The notes below the pieces were generated by a model, which saw only the letters and a list, made by a program, of their open reading frames with translations, did not search any database and had not been told where the DNA came from. From Bacteroidota bacterium (GTDB lineage Bacteria > Bacteroidota > Ignavibacteria > Palsa-1295), in assembly GCA_018266755.1 (NCBI GenBank), contig JAFDZW010000002.1, forward strand, positions 414,371-478,370: 64,000 nt of DNA, in the 5' to 3' direction. Below, piece after piece: positions 45,563-55,223 of this stretch; positions within the stretch are counted from its first letter, which is position 1, and each line of letters starts with the position of its first letter. The position numbers were made by a program, and so were the translations under genes.

Positions 45563-46336
45563 ATGAAAACGATCCGCATCGCATTCTACGCCACGGCCGT
45601 CATTGCCCTCGCCGCATTTGCAATGGCCTGCAAGTCGAACAGTTCATCCACGCCGACCGACAACGGCAGTTCGAACACCGACCCGCTCGCGATCTACAAA
45701 AAGATCTACGGCGCAACGAGCATCACGCAAGATGGTGATTACGTCGTTATCACGTCGAAGGGACTGCCTGACCACAAGAGCCCGTACTACAAAGGCACGC
45801 AGTGGCAGGATTCACTCTACGAAGCCTACAACGGCACGAACACGAGCTTCATGCTCGCACCGGGTATCATCGCCGCGCAGACGCTGACCTTCCGCATGCC
45901 GATGAACCCCTCCGTTGCAACGACGCACAGCTCCACGCCGCTCGGCCCGATCGGTGTGTCGCTCAATGGCGTGCCGTTCTTCAATCAATATGCGGGCAAC
46001 GGCGCGCCGCTCGGCTCGAACGAACTCAATACGTTCGACCAACAGAACGGACATCCGACGCCGATGAATCAATATCACTATCACGCCGAGCCGTGGTGGT
46101 TGACAAAATCAAAAGGGAGCTCGGCGCTGCTCGGCTTCCTGCTGGACGGCTTCCCGGTCTATGGGCCGATCGAGAACGGCAAGACGATCACGAACGCCGA
46201 TCTCGATTCGTATCACGGACACACCGGCGTGACGGCAGAGTACCCGAACGGGATCTATCATTATCACGTCACTGCGGAAGCGCCGTACATCAACGGCAGC
46301 GGATTCTATGGCACGCCGGGCACGGTCAGTCACTAG
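45563..46336 (+). CDS. YHYH-domain lipoprotein
   Basis: 257 residues. The lipobox AMAC gives a lipidated cysteine near residue 23. The YHYH domain is shown by two YHYH motifs, NQYHYHAEP and GIYHYHVTA, and by GFLLDGFPVYGP. Family members are exported proteins of unknown chemistry. The neighbours, a MORN lipoprotein and SCO1, hint at a copper-linked envelope cluster, but the link is positional only. Confidence 0.85.
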   Translation: MKTIRIAFYATAVIALAAFAMACKSNSSSTPTDNGSSNTDPLAIYKKIYGATSITQDGDYVVITSKGLPDHKSPYYKGTQWQDSLYEAYNGTNTSFMLAPGIIAAQTLTFRMPMNPSVATTHSSTPLGPIGVSLNGVPFFNQYAGNGAPLGSNELNTFDQQNGHPTPMNQYHYHAEPWWLTKSKGSSALLGFLLDGFPVYGPIENGKTITNADLDSYHGHTGVTAEYPNGIYHYHVTAEAPYINGSGFYGTPGTVSH

Positions 46337-46937
46337 CGTTGTATGGGTTACCGCCGTCGCGGCGATCTCGGCCCTGCTCTTTATAGATTGCGCGGAGCAT
46401 CCGAGATCGCCCGATGTCGAGCCTATCGAACAGCCGACGATCTCGGTGAGCGCAAGCGATCCGCGGCTGCAGCTTGATTCGGGAGTCATGAAGTTTGCCG
46501 GGAAATTGTACACGGGATACATCGTTGCCTCCGCGCAGAACGGTGATACGCTTGCCGTGGCGCCGTTCTCGCGGGGCAAGGAACATGGCACCGAACGGCA
46601 ATGGTATCCGAACCGGCAATTGAGAGAAGTTCGTCACTACTCCCTCGGCAAGAAGACTGGTAGGCACGAGGGTTGGTGGCCGGACGGTACACAGCGCTTC
46701 GTCTATGATTTTGACAATGATAACTTCGAAGGCGTCGTCAAAGAGTGGTACCCAAACGGGGCGCTGTACCGTTCGTTTCATTATCACGAAGGTCACGAGC
46801 AAGGCCTTCAAACGGTCTATTACCAAGATGGCCGCATTCAAGCGAACTATGAAGTTCGCGGCGGCCGCTCGTACGGCAACACCGGATATCGCAACTGTGA
46901 ATCTCCGTTCAAGAACGATAGCACTGATCGTCAGTAG
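46308..46937 (+). CDS. MORN-repeat lipoprotein
   Basis: 209 residues with a lipoprotein-like signal (AISALLFIDC). Several MORN-type repeats follow: GKEHGTERQWYPNRQLREV, GRHEGWWPDGTQRFVYDF, GVVKEWYPNGALYRSFHYH and GLQTVYYQDGRIQ, the same arrangement as in YwqK-like proteins. The start overlaps the YHYH gene by 29 bases, and no better start is visible. It is probably an outer-leaflet or periplasmic binding protein. Confidence 0.78.
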   Translation: MARRARSVTSVVWVTAVAAISALLFIDCAEHPRSPDVEPIEQPTISVSASDPRLQLDSGVMKFAGKLYTGYIVASAQNGDTLAVAPFSRGKEHGTERQWYPNRQLREVRHYSLGKKTGRHEGWWPDGTQRFVYDFDNDNFEGVVKEWYPNGALYRSFHYHEGHEQGLQTVYYQDGRIQANYEVRGGRSYGNTGYRNCESPFKNDSTDRQ

Positions 46938-47547
46938 TATTGCACTCTTCGCGATCGCTTCCTGCAAGCAAGCGACCGAGGAGCTGCCGTACTATAATAC
47001 ACCCGACTTCACTCCGAGTTGGGCACGTGAGACTCACATCAACATCGACACGCTTCACCGCATCGCGCACTTTGCCTTTTTCGACCAAACAGGAGCAACG
47101 ATCACCGACAAGACGTACGGCGGGAAGCTCTGTGTCGCCAATTTCTTCTTCACTACATGCTCCGGCATTTGTCCGAAGATGACGAACAACCTCTCGGGCG
47201 TTGCAAAGACATTCGCAAACAATAATGATGTCATGTTCGCATCATTCTCAGTCACACCACAGATCGACAGCGTTGCCCAACTGGCCTCCTACGCAGCCAC
47301 ACATAAGATCGACTACCGACGATGGCACTTGCTCACAGGTGACAAGAAGGCGATCTACGATCTGGCTCGTCTCTCCTACTTCGCCGAAGCCGAGCCCGGC
47401 GTCAGCAAGGATTCATCGGAGTTCTTGCATACGGAGCATCTGATCTTGGTCGATCGCGAGGGACATATCCGTGGCGTGTACGATGGCACACTGTCTCTCG
47501 AAACGGAGCGGTTGATCGCCGACATTCGGACACTCTTGAAGCAGTAG
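46897..47547 (+). CDS. SCO1/SenC-type copper chaperone lipoprotein
   Basis: GTG 46897 gives 216 residues beginning with a lipoprotein signal whose lipobox AIASC marks C23; earlier in-frame ATGs lie within the MORN gene. The thioredoxin-like fold has the copper-binding C88-x3-C92 (TTCSGICP) and H181 in HTEHLILVD. SCO proteins deliver copper to the CuA site of cytochrome oxidase or act in thiol redox. It overlaps the MORN gene, so the three lipoproteins are cotranscribed. Confidence 0.92.
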   Translation: MNLRSRTIALIVSSIALFAIASCKQATEELPYYNTPDFTPSWARETHINIDTLHRIAHFAFFDQTGATITDKTYGGKLCVANFFFTTCSGICPKMTNNLSGVAKTFANNNDVMFASFSVTPQIDSVAQLASYAATHKIDYRRWHLLTGDKKAIYDLARLSYFAEAEPGVSKDSSEFLHTEHLILVDREGHIRGVYDGTLSLETERLIADIRTLLKQ

Positions 47548-47576
47548 GTCGGTCTTCGTATTTTGGTCCCTCGAAC

Positions 47577-47963
47577 ATGAACGAGGGCATACCACGGAAT
47601 TCGCTCAGCCTGAACCCGATCAATCTCGGCGTGAGGTTTCTGCTCGAGCTGTGCATACTTGCGGCGCTTGCGTATTGGGGCTGGAACAAGTTCTCAGGCT
47701 CGCTCGGCGTCTTGTTCTCGGTTCTACTTCCTGTGGTTGGTGCCACGCTGTGGGGCACCTTCCGTGTCCCCGACGATCCCGGAAGGGCGACCGTCGCCAT
47801 CAGAGGCTGGCTTCGGCTTTTGCTGGAATTGCTTCTCTTCACGGCTGCGAATGCCGCACTGTTCGATCTGCAACTCACGACATCCGCATGGGCAATGCTT
47901 GTCATCACGGTTGTGCACTACGCGATCTCATATGATCGCATCCGTTGGTTATTGAAACGATAG
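47577..47963 (+). CDS. YrdB-family membrane protein (DUF2568)
   Basis: 128 residues with four membrane segments. The core NLGVRFLLELCILAALAYWGW, GATLWGTFRVPDDPGRA and the closing SYDRIRWLLKR fit the YrdB/DUF2568 family, known only as small integral membrane proteins. It is 29 bases after the SCO1 gene. Confidence 0.85.
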   Translation: MNEGIPRNSLSLNPINLGVRFLLELCILAALAYWGWNKFSGSLGVLFSVLLPVVGATLWGTFRVPDDPGRATVAIRGWLRLLLELLLFTAANAALFDLQLTTSAWAMLVITVVHYAISYDRIRWLLKR

Positions 47964-47970
47964 CATCATT

Positions 47971-48594
47971 ATGGGCAAGAAGATCAAAGAGGTCGATGCA
48001 TACATCACCAAGTCGCAGGAATTCGCCAAGCCGATCTTGACGAAGATCCGTGACGTCGTTCACAAGACATGTCCGGATGTCGAGGAGGCGATCAAGTGGG
48101 GCATGCCGTTCTTCATGTATAACGGCCAGATGATGTGCATGATGTCGGCGTTCAAGCAACACGCGGCAATGGGTTTCTACAAAGCAGCACTAATGAGCGA
48201 CAAGACTCTGATCGAGAATGCGAAGAGTGAGTCGGCGATGGGCCACGTCGGCCGCATGGAGAGCATCAACGACCTCCCTTCCGATAAGAAGCTCGCGGCA
48301 TGGATCAAAGAGGCGATGAAGCTCAACGCAGAACGCGTAAAGCTGCCGAAAGCAAAACCATCTCCGAAGGAAAAGAAAGAACTCGTTGTCCCGGACTACG
48401 TCACAAAAGCTCTCAGGACCAACAAGACCGCAAAGGCTGCATTCGAGGCATTCCCCTACTCACATAAGAAGGAATATGTGACATGGTTCGAAGAGGCGAA
48501 GACCGACGCCACACGAGAGAAGCGCCTCGCTCAGGCCATTGAGTGGATGGCCGAGGGGAAGTCGCGCAACTGGAAATACGAACGGAAGAAGTGA
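47971..48594 (+). CDS. DUF1801/YdeI-like protein
   Basis: 207 residues, cytoplasmic. Residues 1-115 are a DUF1801 domain (IRDVVHKTCPDVEEAIKWGMPFFMY), and residues 125-205 match the YdeI/OmpD-associated domain (KAAFEAFPYSHKKEYVTWFEEAK). The pair is a common fusion in Bacteroidota. The function is not established. Confidence 0.85.
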   Translation: MGKKIKEVDAYITKSQEFAKPILTKIRDVVHKTCPDVEEAIKWGMPFFMYNGQMMCMMSAFKQHAAMGFYKAALMSDKTLIENAKSESAMGHVGRMESINDLPSDKKLAAWIKEAMKLNAERVKLPKAKPSPKEKKELVVPDYVTKALRTNKTAKAAFEAFPYSHKKEYVTWFEEAKTDATREKRLAQAIEWMAEGKSRNWKYERKK

Positions 48595-49086
48595 TCAGGG
48601 TTGAGTTGCACGATGCAGTCGCTTGATCACCGCGATCTGTCCGGCATGCCACGCATCGTGACGGATCATCATCCGCATTTGTTCGGAGATCGACTCGTAA
48701 TTCTTCAGTCGTTCGGCAAACTCTTCATCGCGCAGCGATACGATCGTCTCGCGAAGTTCTGACCTATATTTCTTCAACTCCGTGATCGCCTCGCCCAAGG
48801 TCCTCGCACGAGGTGTAGGCGGATCCCCGACTGCGTTCGGCCGCTCGATGATATTGTCTCGATAGTAACGGTAGCAATGCGCGAGGTGCACGACATGCCA
48901 CATGATCGTCCCGGCAGGTGGATAGCCGTCATCCGTCGGTTCGCCGAGATAGGCAGGAGGCTGGTAACACGCTTCGAAGTCCGACACATCGCGAAGGGCG
49001 GCTTCGACCGATTCCCACTGATAACTCAGCGCATCGTCGAATGCCGCCAACAACTCATCCTTCGCAGTGATGGCGCGTTCCGCCAT
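48595..49086 (-). CDS. DinB-family protein
   Basis: I start at ATG 49086 (MAERAITAKDELL), which avoids overlap with the M3 peptidase gene ending at 49092. The 163-residue helical bundle has the DinB histidines WHVVHLAHCYRY and HDAWHAGQIAV, which bind a metal. DinB proteins are often thiol transferases or unknown. It is convergent with the DUF1801 gene with no gap. Confidence 0.85.
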   Translation of the reverse strand: MAERAITAKDELLAAFDDALSYQWESVEAALRDVSDFEACYQPPAYLGEPTDDGYPPAGTIMWHVVHLAHCYRYYRDNIIERPNAVGDPPTPRARTLGEAITELKKYRSELRETIVSLRDEEFAERLKNYESISEQMRMMIRHDAWHAGQIAVIKRLHRATQP

Positions 49087-49091
49087 AGGTG

Positions 49092-50957
49092 CTATGCGGC
49101 TTGCTTCATCGGATAGCGTGAGTATATCCACGCCTTGAACGCATCGTTCGCTTTGACGAACGTCCCGTTTGAGAACTCACAGATCAGCTCGTTGCCGTGC
49201 ATGACACGGATGTCGGCGTCGAGATCGAGCGAACCCTCATACAAGGGCTTTGCCTTGGCATCCGCGGCTTGCTTCTTCGCCTCGGTGACGCAATCACCAA
49301 CGCTCCGACCGCAGAAGTCCACGAGCGCATCGGCCGTCAGCGGCTTACCGGTCATTCGCTCGACAAGATCGAGGAAGCTGACCGAGTTACCATATTTCCA
49401 ATAACCATTCTCGAGGTCCGGTCCAATGTTCGGGTTGTCGCAGATAAAGCCGTACTTCTTGATGAAATACGCGCGGGTCTGTCGGACCGCCATTTCTGCG
49501 AGAACATACCCATGATAGTATGCGCTCGACTCGCCGGCGAGGATATGCGGCACAGCGAGGATCGGGCGTGGCGCCTCTTCCATAAAATAGATGCGTTTCT
49601 CGAGATCCGCAACGAGCTTCAGGACATTCTCCGGTGTTAGCTCGCTTTCCGGCATTTCATAGATCGCCTTTTCGAAGTAGCAGACGCCGAGCATCGCACG
49701 CACACCGATCACTTCATGCGGTTGCATTTGTGTGATGTGTCGCTCGATGAGCTCGAACGGAATGGTCTGCCCGGCCGAGTTCTTCGCGTAGCGGGTAAGC
49801 CAATCTGCATCGGAGAGGATCGAATCGCAGAACATCGACTGCGTCTCGGCATACGCGACCGACGTTGGTGCGAACTCCTGTGCGAAGCACGGAGAATTCA
49901 TCAGCACATTTGAAAAATGTGCAGCGTGTCCGCCTTCGTGGAAAAGCGTATTGAGCGCGTCATTCCCCGAGCCTACTTTATTCGGGATCGCGTTCGCCGT
50001 GAAGTTGATCCGAGCCGAATGCCACGCGCCGTTCTCGAACCACGACGGCCCGGGGCCGTGCATGAAGCCGTTCTCGTATTTGCCGATACGATCGACAAGA
50101 TCGAGTGTCAGCGTTGCGCCGCGATAGCGGATACCGAGCGCAGCGAACGACTTCACCCAACGCTCCAGACCGTCGGCGAACGGCAGATACGGATCGAACT
50201 CCTTGAGAATGTCGCCCGAGCGCAAGAACTCGTAATTCCACCCGCGACGCGCCTGCTCCCCTTTCTCTTTGGCGAGCATATCAACGGTACGTCTGGCACT
50301 TTCGCGCGTGCGTGCTTCGAGGTCGTCCAAGATCTCGAAGAGACGCTTCTTCGAGAAGCCCTCGGTGCGCTGCACCTTCCAATCGTAATAATCCTCATAG
50401 CCGCACAGGCGTCCGAGCTCGTTGCGCTTGCGCACAATCTCGAGGTAACCGTGCTCCAGCACGAATGGTCCGATGCTCTTGAGGCCGTCGTATGCGGCTT
50501 TGCGCGTTGCTTCGTCCGCTTCGACGCGTTTGATGTTCGAGAGGTCGTTGGTGGTTGCGCGCTTGAATTCGCCGGTCTTCGGATCGGTGTAGCCGAGGTT
50601 CATCGCACCCCGCTCGACGAGCAGCTTGCCTTCAAGTTCGACGATCTCGGCAGATAACGCCCGCGCTGCATCGCTCTCGATGACATTCGCCACGAAGAAT
50701 CGCTCCCAACCTTTGGCGGCGATCTGCTCTGCATCTGACATCGTCGTGGCGCTCATCAGCCCGCGAAGCTTCACGAGCTTCGAGGCATCCTGCGCGAATG
50801 CATTCACCGCGTTCTCGGCGGCTGCAGTTGCCGTCTGCGACGCCGCAGGGTCGGATGTCAAACCCATCTTCGACTCCCAGAATGAGTCTTCTTTTGCAGT
50901 GTGGAGCTTGACGAACTCGCTATTAAGGGAGTCGATGTATTGTGAAAGTGCAGACAT
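49092..50957 (-). CDS. M3-family metallopeptidase (oligopeptidase)
   Basis: 621 residues. The zinc motif HEGGHAAH (340-347; HExxH) with a downstream glutamate in TQSMFCDSIL region identifies the thimet/oligopeptidase F clan MA family. Members cleave short peptides in the cytoplasm. No signal peptide is present. It is close to but not overlapping the DinB gene. Confidence 0.92.
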   Translation of the reverse strand: MSALSQYIDSLNSEFVKLHTAKEDSFWESKMGLTSDPAASQTATAAAENAVNAFAQDASKLVKLRGLMSATTMSDAEQIAAKGWERFFVANVIESDAARALSAEIVELEGKLLVERGAMNLGYTDPKTGEFKRATTNDLSNIKRVEADEATRKAAYDGLKSIGPFVLEHGYLEIVRKRNELGRLCGYEDYYDWKVQRTEGFSKKRLFEILDDLEARTRESARRTVDMLAKEKGEQARRGWNYEFLRSGDILKEFDPYLPFADGLERWVKSFAALGIRYRGATLTLDLVDRIGKYENGFMHGPGPSWFENGAWHSARINFTANAIPNKVGSGNDALNTLFHEGGHAAHFSNVLMNSPCFAQEFAPTSVAYAETQSMFCDSILSDADWLTRYAKNSAGQTIPFELIERHITQMQPHEVIGVRAMLGVCYFEKAIYEMPESELTPENVLKLVADLEKRIYFMEEAPRPILAVPHILAGESSAYYHGYVLAEMAVRQTRAYFIKKYGFICDNPNIGPDLENGYWKYGNSVSFLDLVERMTGKPLTADALVDFCGRSVGDCVTEAKKQAADAKAKPLYEGSLDLDADIRVMHGNELICEFSNGTFVKANDAFKAWIYSRYPMKQAA

Positions 50958-51054
50958 GTGCGTACAATAAAGTTGAGTGGTCCCGACTGACGGTACGGCA
51001 ATCGGAACAGCCTCCGATGCGTACCTGTTTGGGGAGCGAGAATTACTAACAGCT

Positions 51055-51552
51055 ATGAGTTACATTCCATTCGATGCCATGCCGGAGCGTGCCAGGCTCT
51101 GGGTCTTTGCCGCCGATCGCCAGCTTTCCGATGCGGAGGCCGATGCACTGCTGCGCGAGATGCAGGCATTCACGCACACGTGGATGGCGCACGGTCATCC
51201 CGTCACGGCAAGCTGCCAGTTGAAGTACGGCCAATTCCTCTTTATTGCTGCGGACGAGGCAAGCCTTCCGAGCGGCTGTGCAACGGATGAAATGACGCGT
51301 CGGGTGCGGCTGCTGGGCGAGACGTTCGGCATCGAATTCCTCGGCATGCCGCGCGTTCAATATAGAAGCGGCGATTCGATCGTCAGCACGTCACGGATGG
51401 AGTTTGCGGATCTGGCAAAGGCAGGTACGGTTGACAGCTCGACGGTCGTCTTCGATAATACGGTCCCGACTCTCGCCGACCTCAATGCGGGCAAATGGGA
51501 AACCCATGCCAAGCAAAGCTGGCATGCAAAGGCGTTCGACTTCGTGCGTTAG
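51055..51552 (+). CDS. Conserved hypothetical protein of Bacteroidota
   Basis: ATG 51055 (MSYIPFDAMPERARLWVF) gives 165 residues; the upstream extension to 50977 lacks support. The sequence matches, by memory of the family, a widespread Bacteroidota protein often labelled ABC transporter ATPase, yet no Walker motif, signature or other ATPase motif can be seen. Function unknown. Its stop overlaps the stop of hemN. Confidence 0.7.
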   Translation: MSYIPFDAMPERARLWVFAADRQLSDAEADALLREMQAFTHTWMAHGHPVTASCQLKYGQFLFIAADEASLPSGCATDEMTRRVRLLGETFGIEFLGMPRVQYRSGDSIVSTSRMEFADLAKAGTVDSSTVVFDNTVPTLADLNAGKWETHAKQSWHAKAFDFVR

Positions 51553-52937
51553 AGTGTCTTCGAGAACATCGGCTTCGCCGTCTGCATCTTCGGCAGGTAC
51601 GCATCGAAGCACATCGCGATGTTGCGAATAAAGAAGCGGCCGTTGTCAGTGATCGTGACGGCGTCGGCAGCGTTGATGGCAAGACCATCTGCCTCCAACT
51701 CCTTCAATCGTTCGAGCGAATCGGCAAAGTAGGTATTGAACTCGATTCCGTACTTTTTCTCGACTTTCGCCTTCTCCAAATGGAAGTCGCACATCAAACG
51801 CATGATGACGTGCTCGCGCAGGAGGTCGTCGTCGGTCATCTGTAATCCTGCAATGACGGGCAGTTCGCCTTTGTCGATGCGGGCATAATATTTATCCAGC
51901 ACTTTCTCGTTCTGCGAGAACGACGGACCGATGTGGCTGATGGCGCTCATGCCGAGGCCGACGAGGTCGCGGCCTGCACGGGTTGAGTATCCCTGGAAGT
52001 TGCGCTGCAGTGTGCCGTCTTTGCGCGCGAGCGCGAGCTCGTCGTTCGGCTTTGCGAAGTGATCCATGCCGATGTAATCATACCCCGCTTCCATGAAGCG
52101 CGTCGTAGCATCCGCGAAGAGAAGGAGTTTCTCGTCCGTCTGCGGCAGCGTGTCGATCTGGATCAGTTTCTGATGCGGCTTCAGCCACGGTACGTATGCA
52201 AAATTATAGAGGGCGAGGCGGTCGGGCTCGAACGTCAGCACCTTCTCGACCGTCGCATTGAACGACGCACGAGATTGATACGGCAGTCCGTAGATGAGAT
52301 CGACGTTGATGCTCTCGAACCCATTCTTGCGGCACCACCCGATCACTTCTCGAGTCAGCTCCTCGGGCTGGATGCGGTTGATCGCTTCCTGCACCTTCTC
52401 ATCGATGTCCTGCACGCCGATGCTTGCGCGGCGGAAACCGACGTCGGCGAGCGCACGGATGTGGTCCTCGCCGATCTCGCGCGGATCGATCTCGACGGAG
52501 ATCTCGGCATCCGGCGAGAACGTAAAATGCTTGTGCAGCTTCTGCCCGAGCGTGCGAATCTCGGTCGGCGTCAAGTGCGTCGGCGTGCCGCCCCCCCAAT
52601 GAAGTTGGATAATGTTCTTACCTTTGACAAGCTCCCCCGTCTTTTCGATCTCGCGGTCGAGGTAGTTCAGGTAGTTTGCTACGCGCTCGCGGTTGTTCGA
52701 TACGAGCATCGTGCAGCCGCAGAAGTAGCAGAGCGTATCGCAGAACGGCAGGTGCACATAGAGCGAGATGTTGTCGCTCGTCTCACGAAGTTGCTTCTCG
52801 TGGTCAGCCGCAGTATAGGAGGTGTTGAACACCGGCGCGGTCGGGTAGCTGGTGTAGCGCGGGCCCGGACGGTTGTACTTTTCGAGCAGCGGCAGCAGCT
52901 CGAAGACATCACTCTGGTGGGTGGAAGCGGTACTCAT
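51549..52937 (-). CDS. hemN: Oxygen-independent coproporphyrinogen III oxidase
   Basis: 462 residues, full length for HemN. The radical-SAM cluster cysteines are C66, C70 and C73 (CDTLCYFCGC). It decarboxylates coproporphyrinogen III to protoporphyrinogen IX, needed for heme without oxygen. The N-terminal YNRPGPRYTSYPTAP and PYQSRASF segments are family features. The role fits the heme-rich locus near 59 kb. Confidence 0.95.
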   Translation of the reverse strand: MSTASTHQSDVFELLPLLEKYNRPGPRYTSYPTAPVFNTSYTAADHEKQLRETSDNISLYVHLPFCDTLCYFCGCTMLVSNNRERVANYLNYLDREIEKTGELVKGKNIIQLHWGGGTPTHLTPTEIRTLGQKLHKHFTFSPDAEISVEIDPREIGEDHIRALADVGFRRASIGVQDIDEKVQEAINRIQPEELTREVIGWCRKNGFESINVDLIYGLPYQSRASFNATVEKVLTFEPDRLALYNFAYVPWLKPHQKLIQIDTLPQTDEKLLLFADATTRFMEAGYDYIGMDHFAKPNDELALARKDGTLQRNFQGYSTRAGRDLVGLGMSAISHIGPSFSQNEKVLDKYYARIDKGELPVIAGLQMTDDDLLREHVIMRLMCDFHLEKAKVEKKYGIEFNTYFADSLERLKELEADGLAINAADAVTITDNGRFFIRNIAMCFDAYLPKMQTAKPMFSKTL

Positions 52938-53038
52938 AGGATGCTATTAACATCCTGCAACCCGCTTGCATTCACGTGCCGACGGAACCCGATTCGGTCG
53001 GTTTTTCGTTTGACTGCCGCGCGAAATGCGCTCGTGAT

Positions 53039-53110
53039 TGCCTCGTGGCCTAATGGTATGGCGGCTGACTCTGGATCAGTAGGTTCCAGGTTCGAATCCT
53101 GGCGAGGCAG
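53039..53110 (+). tRNA. tRNA-Gln (CTG)
   Basis: A 72-base cloverleaf: acceptor TGCCTCG pairs with CGAGGCA; the anticodon loop CTCTGGA carries CTG; the T arm is CCAGG TTCGAAT CCTGG. The U1-A72 first pair is typical of tRNA-Gln. A terminator follows at once. Confidence 0.95.
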
Positions 53111-53120
53111 CAGACCCGAT

Positions 53121-53157
53121 AACCCGTTACGATTTTTGTCGTAACGGGTTTTTATTA
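53121..53157 (+). terminator. Terminator after tRNA-Gln
   Basis: A 12-base stem, AACCCGTTACGA with TCGTAACGGGTT, is followed by TTTATTA. It lies 11 bases after the tRNA 3' end. Confidence 0.9.
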
Positions 53158-53270
53158 TGTCCTTACCAGTTCGTTTCTTCCTTTATTGCCTTGTCCGAGC
53201 TCCCTAGTCCACCGTTCAATCTCTCTGAATATACTCCATCAAATTCTATCAGCACGACACCATCTGACAT

Positions 53271-54812
53271 TCAGGGTTTGGCCATCGTACGTAACGAACG
53301 CTGATGCTTCCGTAGCGACTCAAGCACATGATCCCATATCAGCTCGTACGGAAGTATCTGGATATTCTCATTCATCTCGGTCGGCGAGGCGATCACCGAT
53401 TGCATTCGTTGAAGATATTTTTGTGCTTTTGTTTTGACGATTAAATAATTATAAGAATACCGTTCGGCGAGTACGATCAACTTCGCGAACGAATTACTGC
53501 GAGGATATACCGACGGTTTCATATACCGGCTGACGAATATGCGGAAGGATTCGATCGACTCAGTCAATTCATCGAAGCTTCCCTTCTCGATCAGATAGAG
53601 AATATAGATCAGCCGAACCGAGAATCCAAACCCGGCACGATCGCCTCTGATCTGCGAGGACAGTGCCATGAGTTCGTGAAGCGCGACACTTCGTTTCGTG
53701 CGTCTCGAGAGCATGTTTCGTAACTCGCCGGTTGCAAACAGGAGGAACAGCTCGTAGACGTGCCAACGCTGTTGCTGGATCTCGGGTAATAATTTGAAAC
53801 TGGCATTGCGCGATGCATCGCTCAACGCGGTACGTGCGGCTTCGTAGTGCTGGATGTGAAGGAAAAAGAGCACACTCTGTTCTTTGGCGACGAACCAATT
53901 GAACGTTCCGGCGGGAAAATACGACGTTGCTGCCGCGCTTGCAACGATCCCGTTCTCGACATCGCGTGTATAGACACAACTTGAAAGCTGGTAGAGCGCA
54001 AACTCGGCAATATCGCTGTTTGTCGCAATCTTCGACTTGGTCGATAGATAGGCCAGCGCCTCGGAAGCGATTGCATACACATCCGAATATCGCGCGGACA
54101 TATCTGCATCATAGATTCGCAGCCGAAACCCCACGATTCGGATAAGCATGGAATCGTTCGATGAGCTGACCCTGCGATAGGTGGCAATACTATCCTGAAG
54201 GATCGAGGCCGTTTGCTCGGTATAGGACATTCGCTTCACATAATGAATGATGAATCGTCGATATGCGGCGTCGGCCTCCAGTTCGGCGGCGTGCAGTTCG
54301 AGTAGTTCGGCCACTGCTCGCGCATAGTGCTCGAACCGCCCTTTATCACCGATTCCCACATAATAGGCACGCAGCATCACCGCGAATTCCAATGCCTCGG
54401 CTGTCAATTCGTATTCTCGTGCGGTTCGATACCCCTTACGTGCCTCCGATCGAATATTACGATCTGCCCCAAGCCGAACCAACACCTTCAATTGCGCCAA
54501 TCGACGCTGAACCCGCAGATATTGAATCGTTTGCTCCGAGTTCTTTTCCGGGCGAAGATCGAGAAATAAGATCGAGTTCAACATTCGCCGCTTCAACCGG
54601 CTCTTCAGCAGTGCGACCGCCTCGGTTGTCACGGCGCCTGCGGCGGAACGGAGAACCTTCTCGAGATCCTGTTCCGTCTGGACCTCACCATTGAGCAGCG
54701 CTACGAACAATACACCAACGGCGTCATTGCGCCGAACCTTTCGACGAATGAGCTCCGGCCGAAGCCCATATTCTGCAATTAATGACGTTAATTCGAGCAA
54801 ATGATAAATCAT
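53271..54812 (-). CDS. Helical hypothetical protein, paralogue of left-edge protein
   Basis: 513 residues, mainly helical, starting MIYHLLELTSLIAEYG. No signal peptide or membrane segment is clear. Repeated helical pairs between about 120 and 420 could be TPR-like. The stretch RKGYRTAREYEL near residue 125 resembles the left-edge protein's RKQLYRHFLREI. I infer a lineage-specific family. The gene starts 158 bases from the divergent small secreted peptide gene. Confidence 0.75.
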   Translation of the reverse strand: MIYHLLELTSLIAEYGLRPELIRRKVRRNDAVGVLFVALLNGEVQTEQDLEKVLRSAAGAVTTEAVALLKSRLKRRMLNSILFLDLRPEKNSEQTIQYLRVQRRLAQLKVLVRLGADRNIRSEARKGYRTAREYELTAEALEFAVMLRAYYVGIGDKGRFEHYARAVAELLELHAAELEADAAYRRFIIHYVKRMSYTEQTASILQDSIATYRRVSSSNDSMLIRIVGFRLRIYDADMSARYSDVYAIASEALAYLSTKSKIATNSDIAEFALYQLSSCVYTRDVENGIVASAAATSYFPAGTFNWFVAKEQSVLFFLHIQHYEAARTALSDASRNASFKLLPEIQQQRWHVYELFLLFATGELRNMLSRRTKRSVALHELMALSSQIRGDRAGFGFSVRLIYILYLIEKGSFDELTESIESFRIFVSRYMKPSVYPRSNSFAKLIVLAERYSYNYLIVKTKAQKYLQRMQSVIASPTEMNENIQILPYELIWDHVLESLRKHQRSLRTMAKP

Positions 54813-54970
54813 AACTTATTATTTTATAATAAATTACTATTATTATGATATGCAGTCATGCCATATTAGTACTGATAAATATTAAAGAAAGTGTCATTTT
54901 TTATTACCTACGCATCCGGTAATTTGTGCTCGCCGATTGGCAATGACTTCACCAGACACAATTACCGAGT

Positions 54971-55177
54971 ATGATCACGACATTAGCTATCCTGCTGTAT
55001 TTGGGGCAGATTTTTGGAAGCGCTCAATACACCCCCGAGCAGATCGATTCGATTATCCAGGCGAACCAGGACGATATCAATCTCGTCGAACAAAATCAGT
55101 CACTCGTCAACTCGATCAATGTTCAGTATGATAGTACTGCCGTCATCGTCTACACAAATTCGAATTTGAAACCATAA
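54971..55177 (+). CDS. Small secreted peptide (candidate)
   Basis: 68 residues. The N-terminus (MITTLAILLYLGQIFGSAQ) looks like a signal peptide cut after SAQ; the mature part is acidic and polar with many Asn/Gln/Asp. No family is recognised. It lies in an AT-rich stretch and 46 bases before a LuxR-type gene, so it could be cotranscribed. A rival overlapping frame from 54937 lacks a signal and is less likely. Confidence 0.45.
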   Translation: MITTLAILLYLGQIFGSAQYTPEQIDSIIQANQDDINLVEQNQSLVNSINVQYDSTAVIVYTNSNLKP

Positions 55178-55223
55178 CGAATACAGCACACCGCGATATC
55201 AGGAGTGCCGCCCACCAAAGTCA

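Noticed and set aside
54937..55131. Alternative frame overlapping the small secreted peptide
   Set aside because: No signal peptide; composition looks like a shadow of the 54971 frame.
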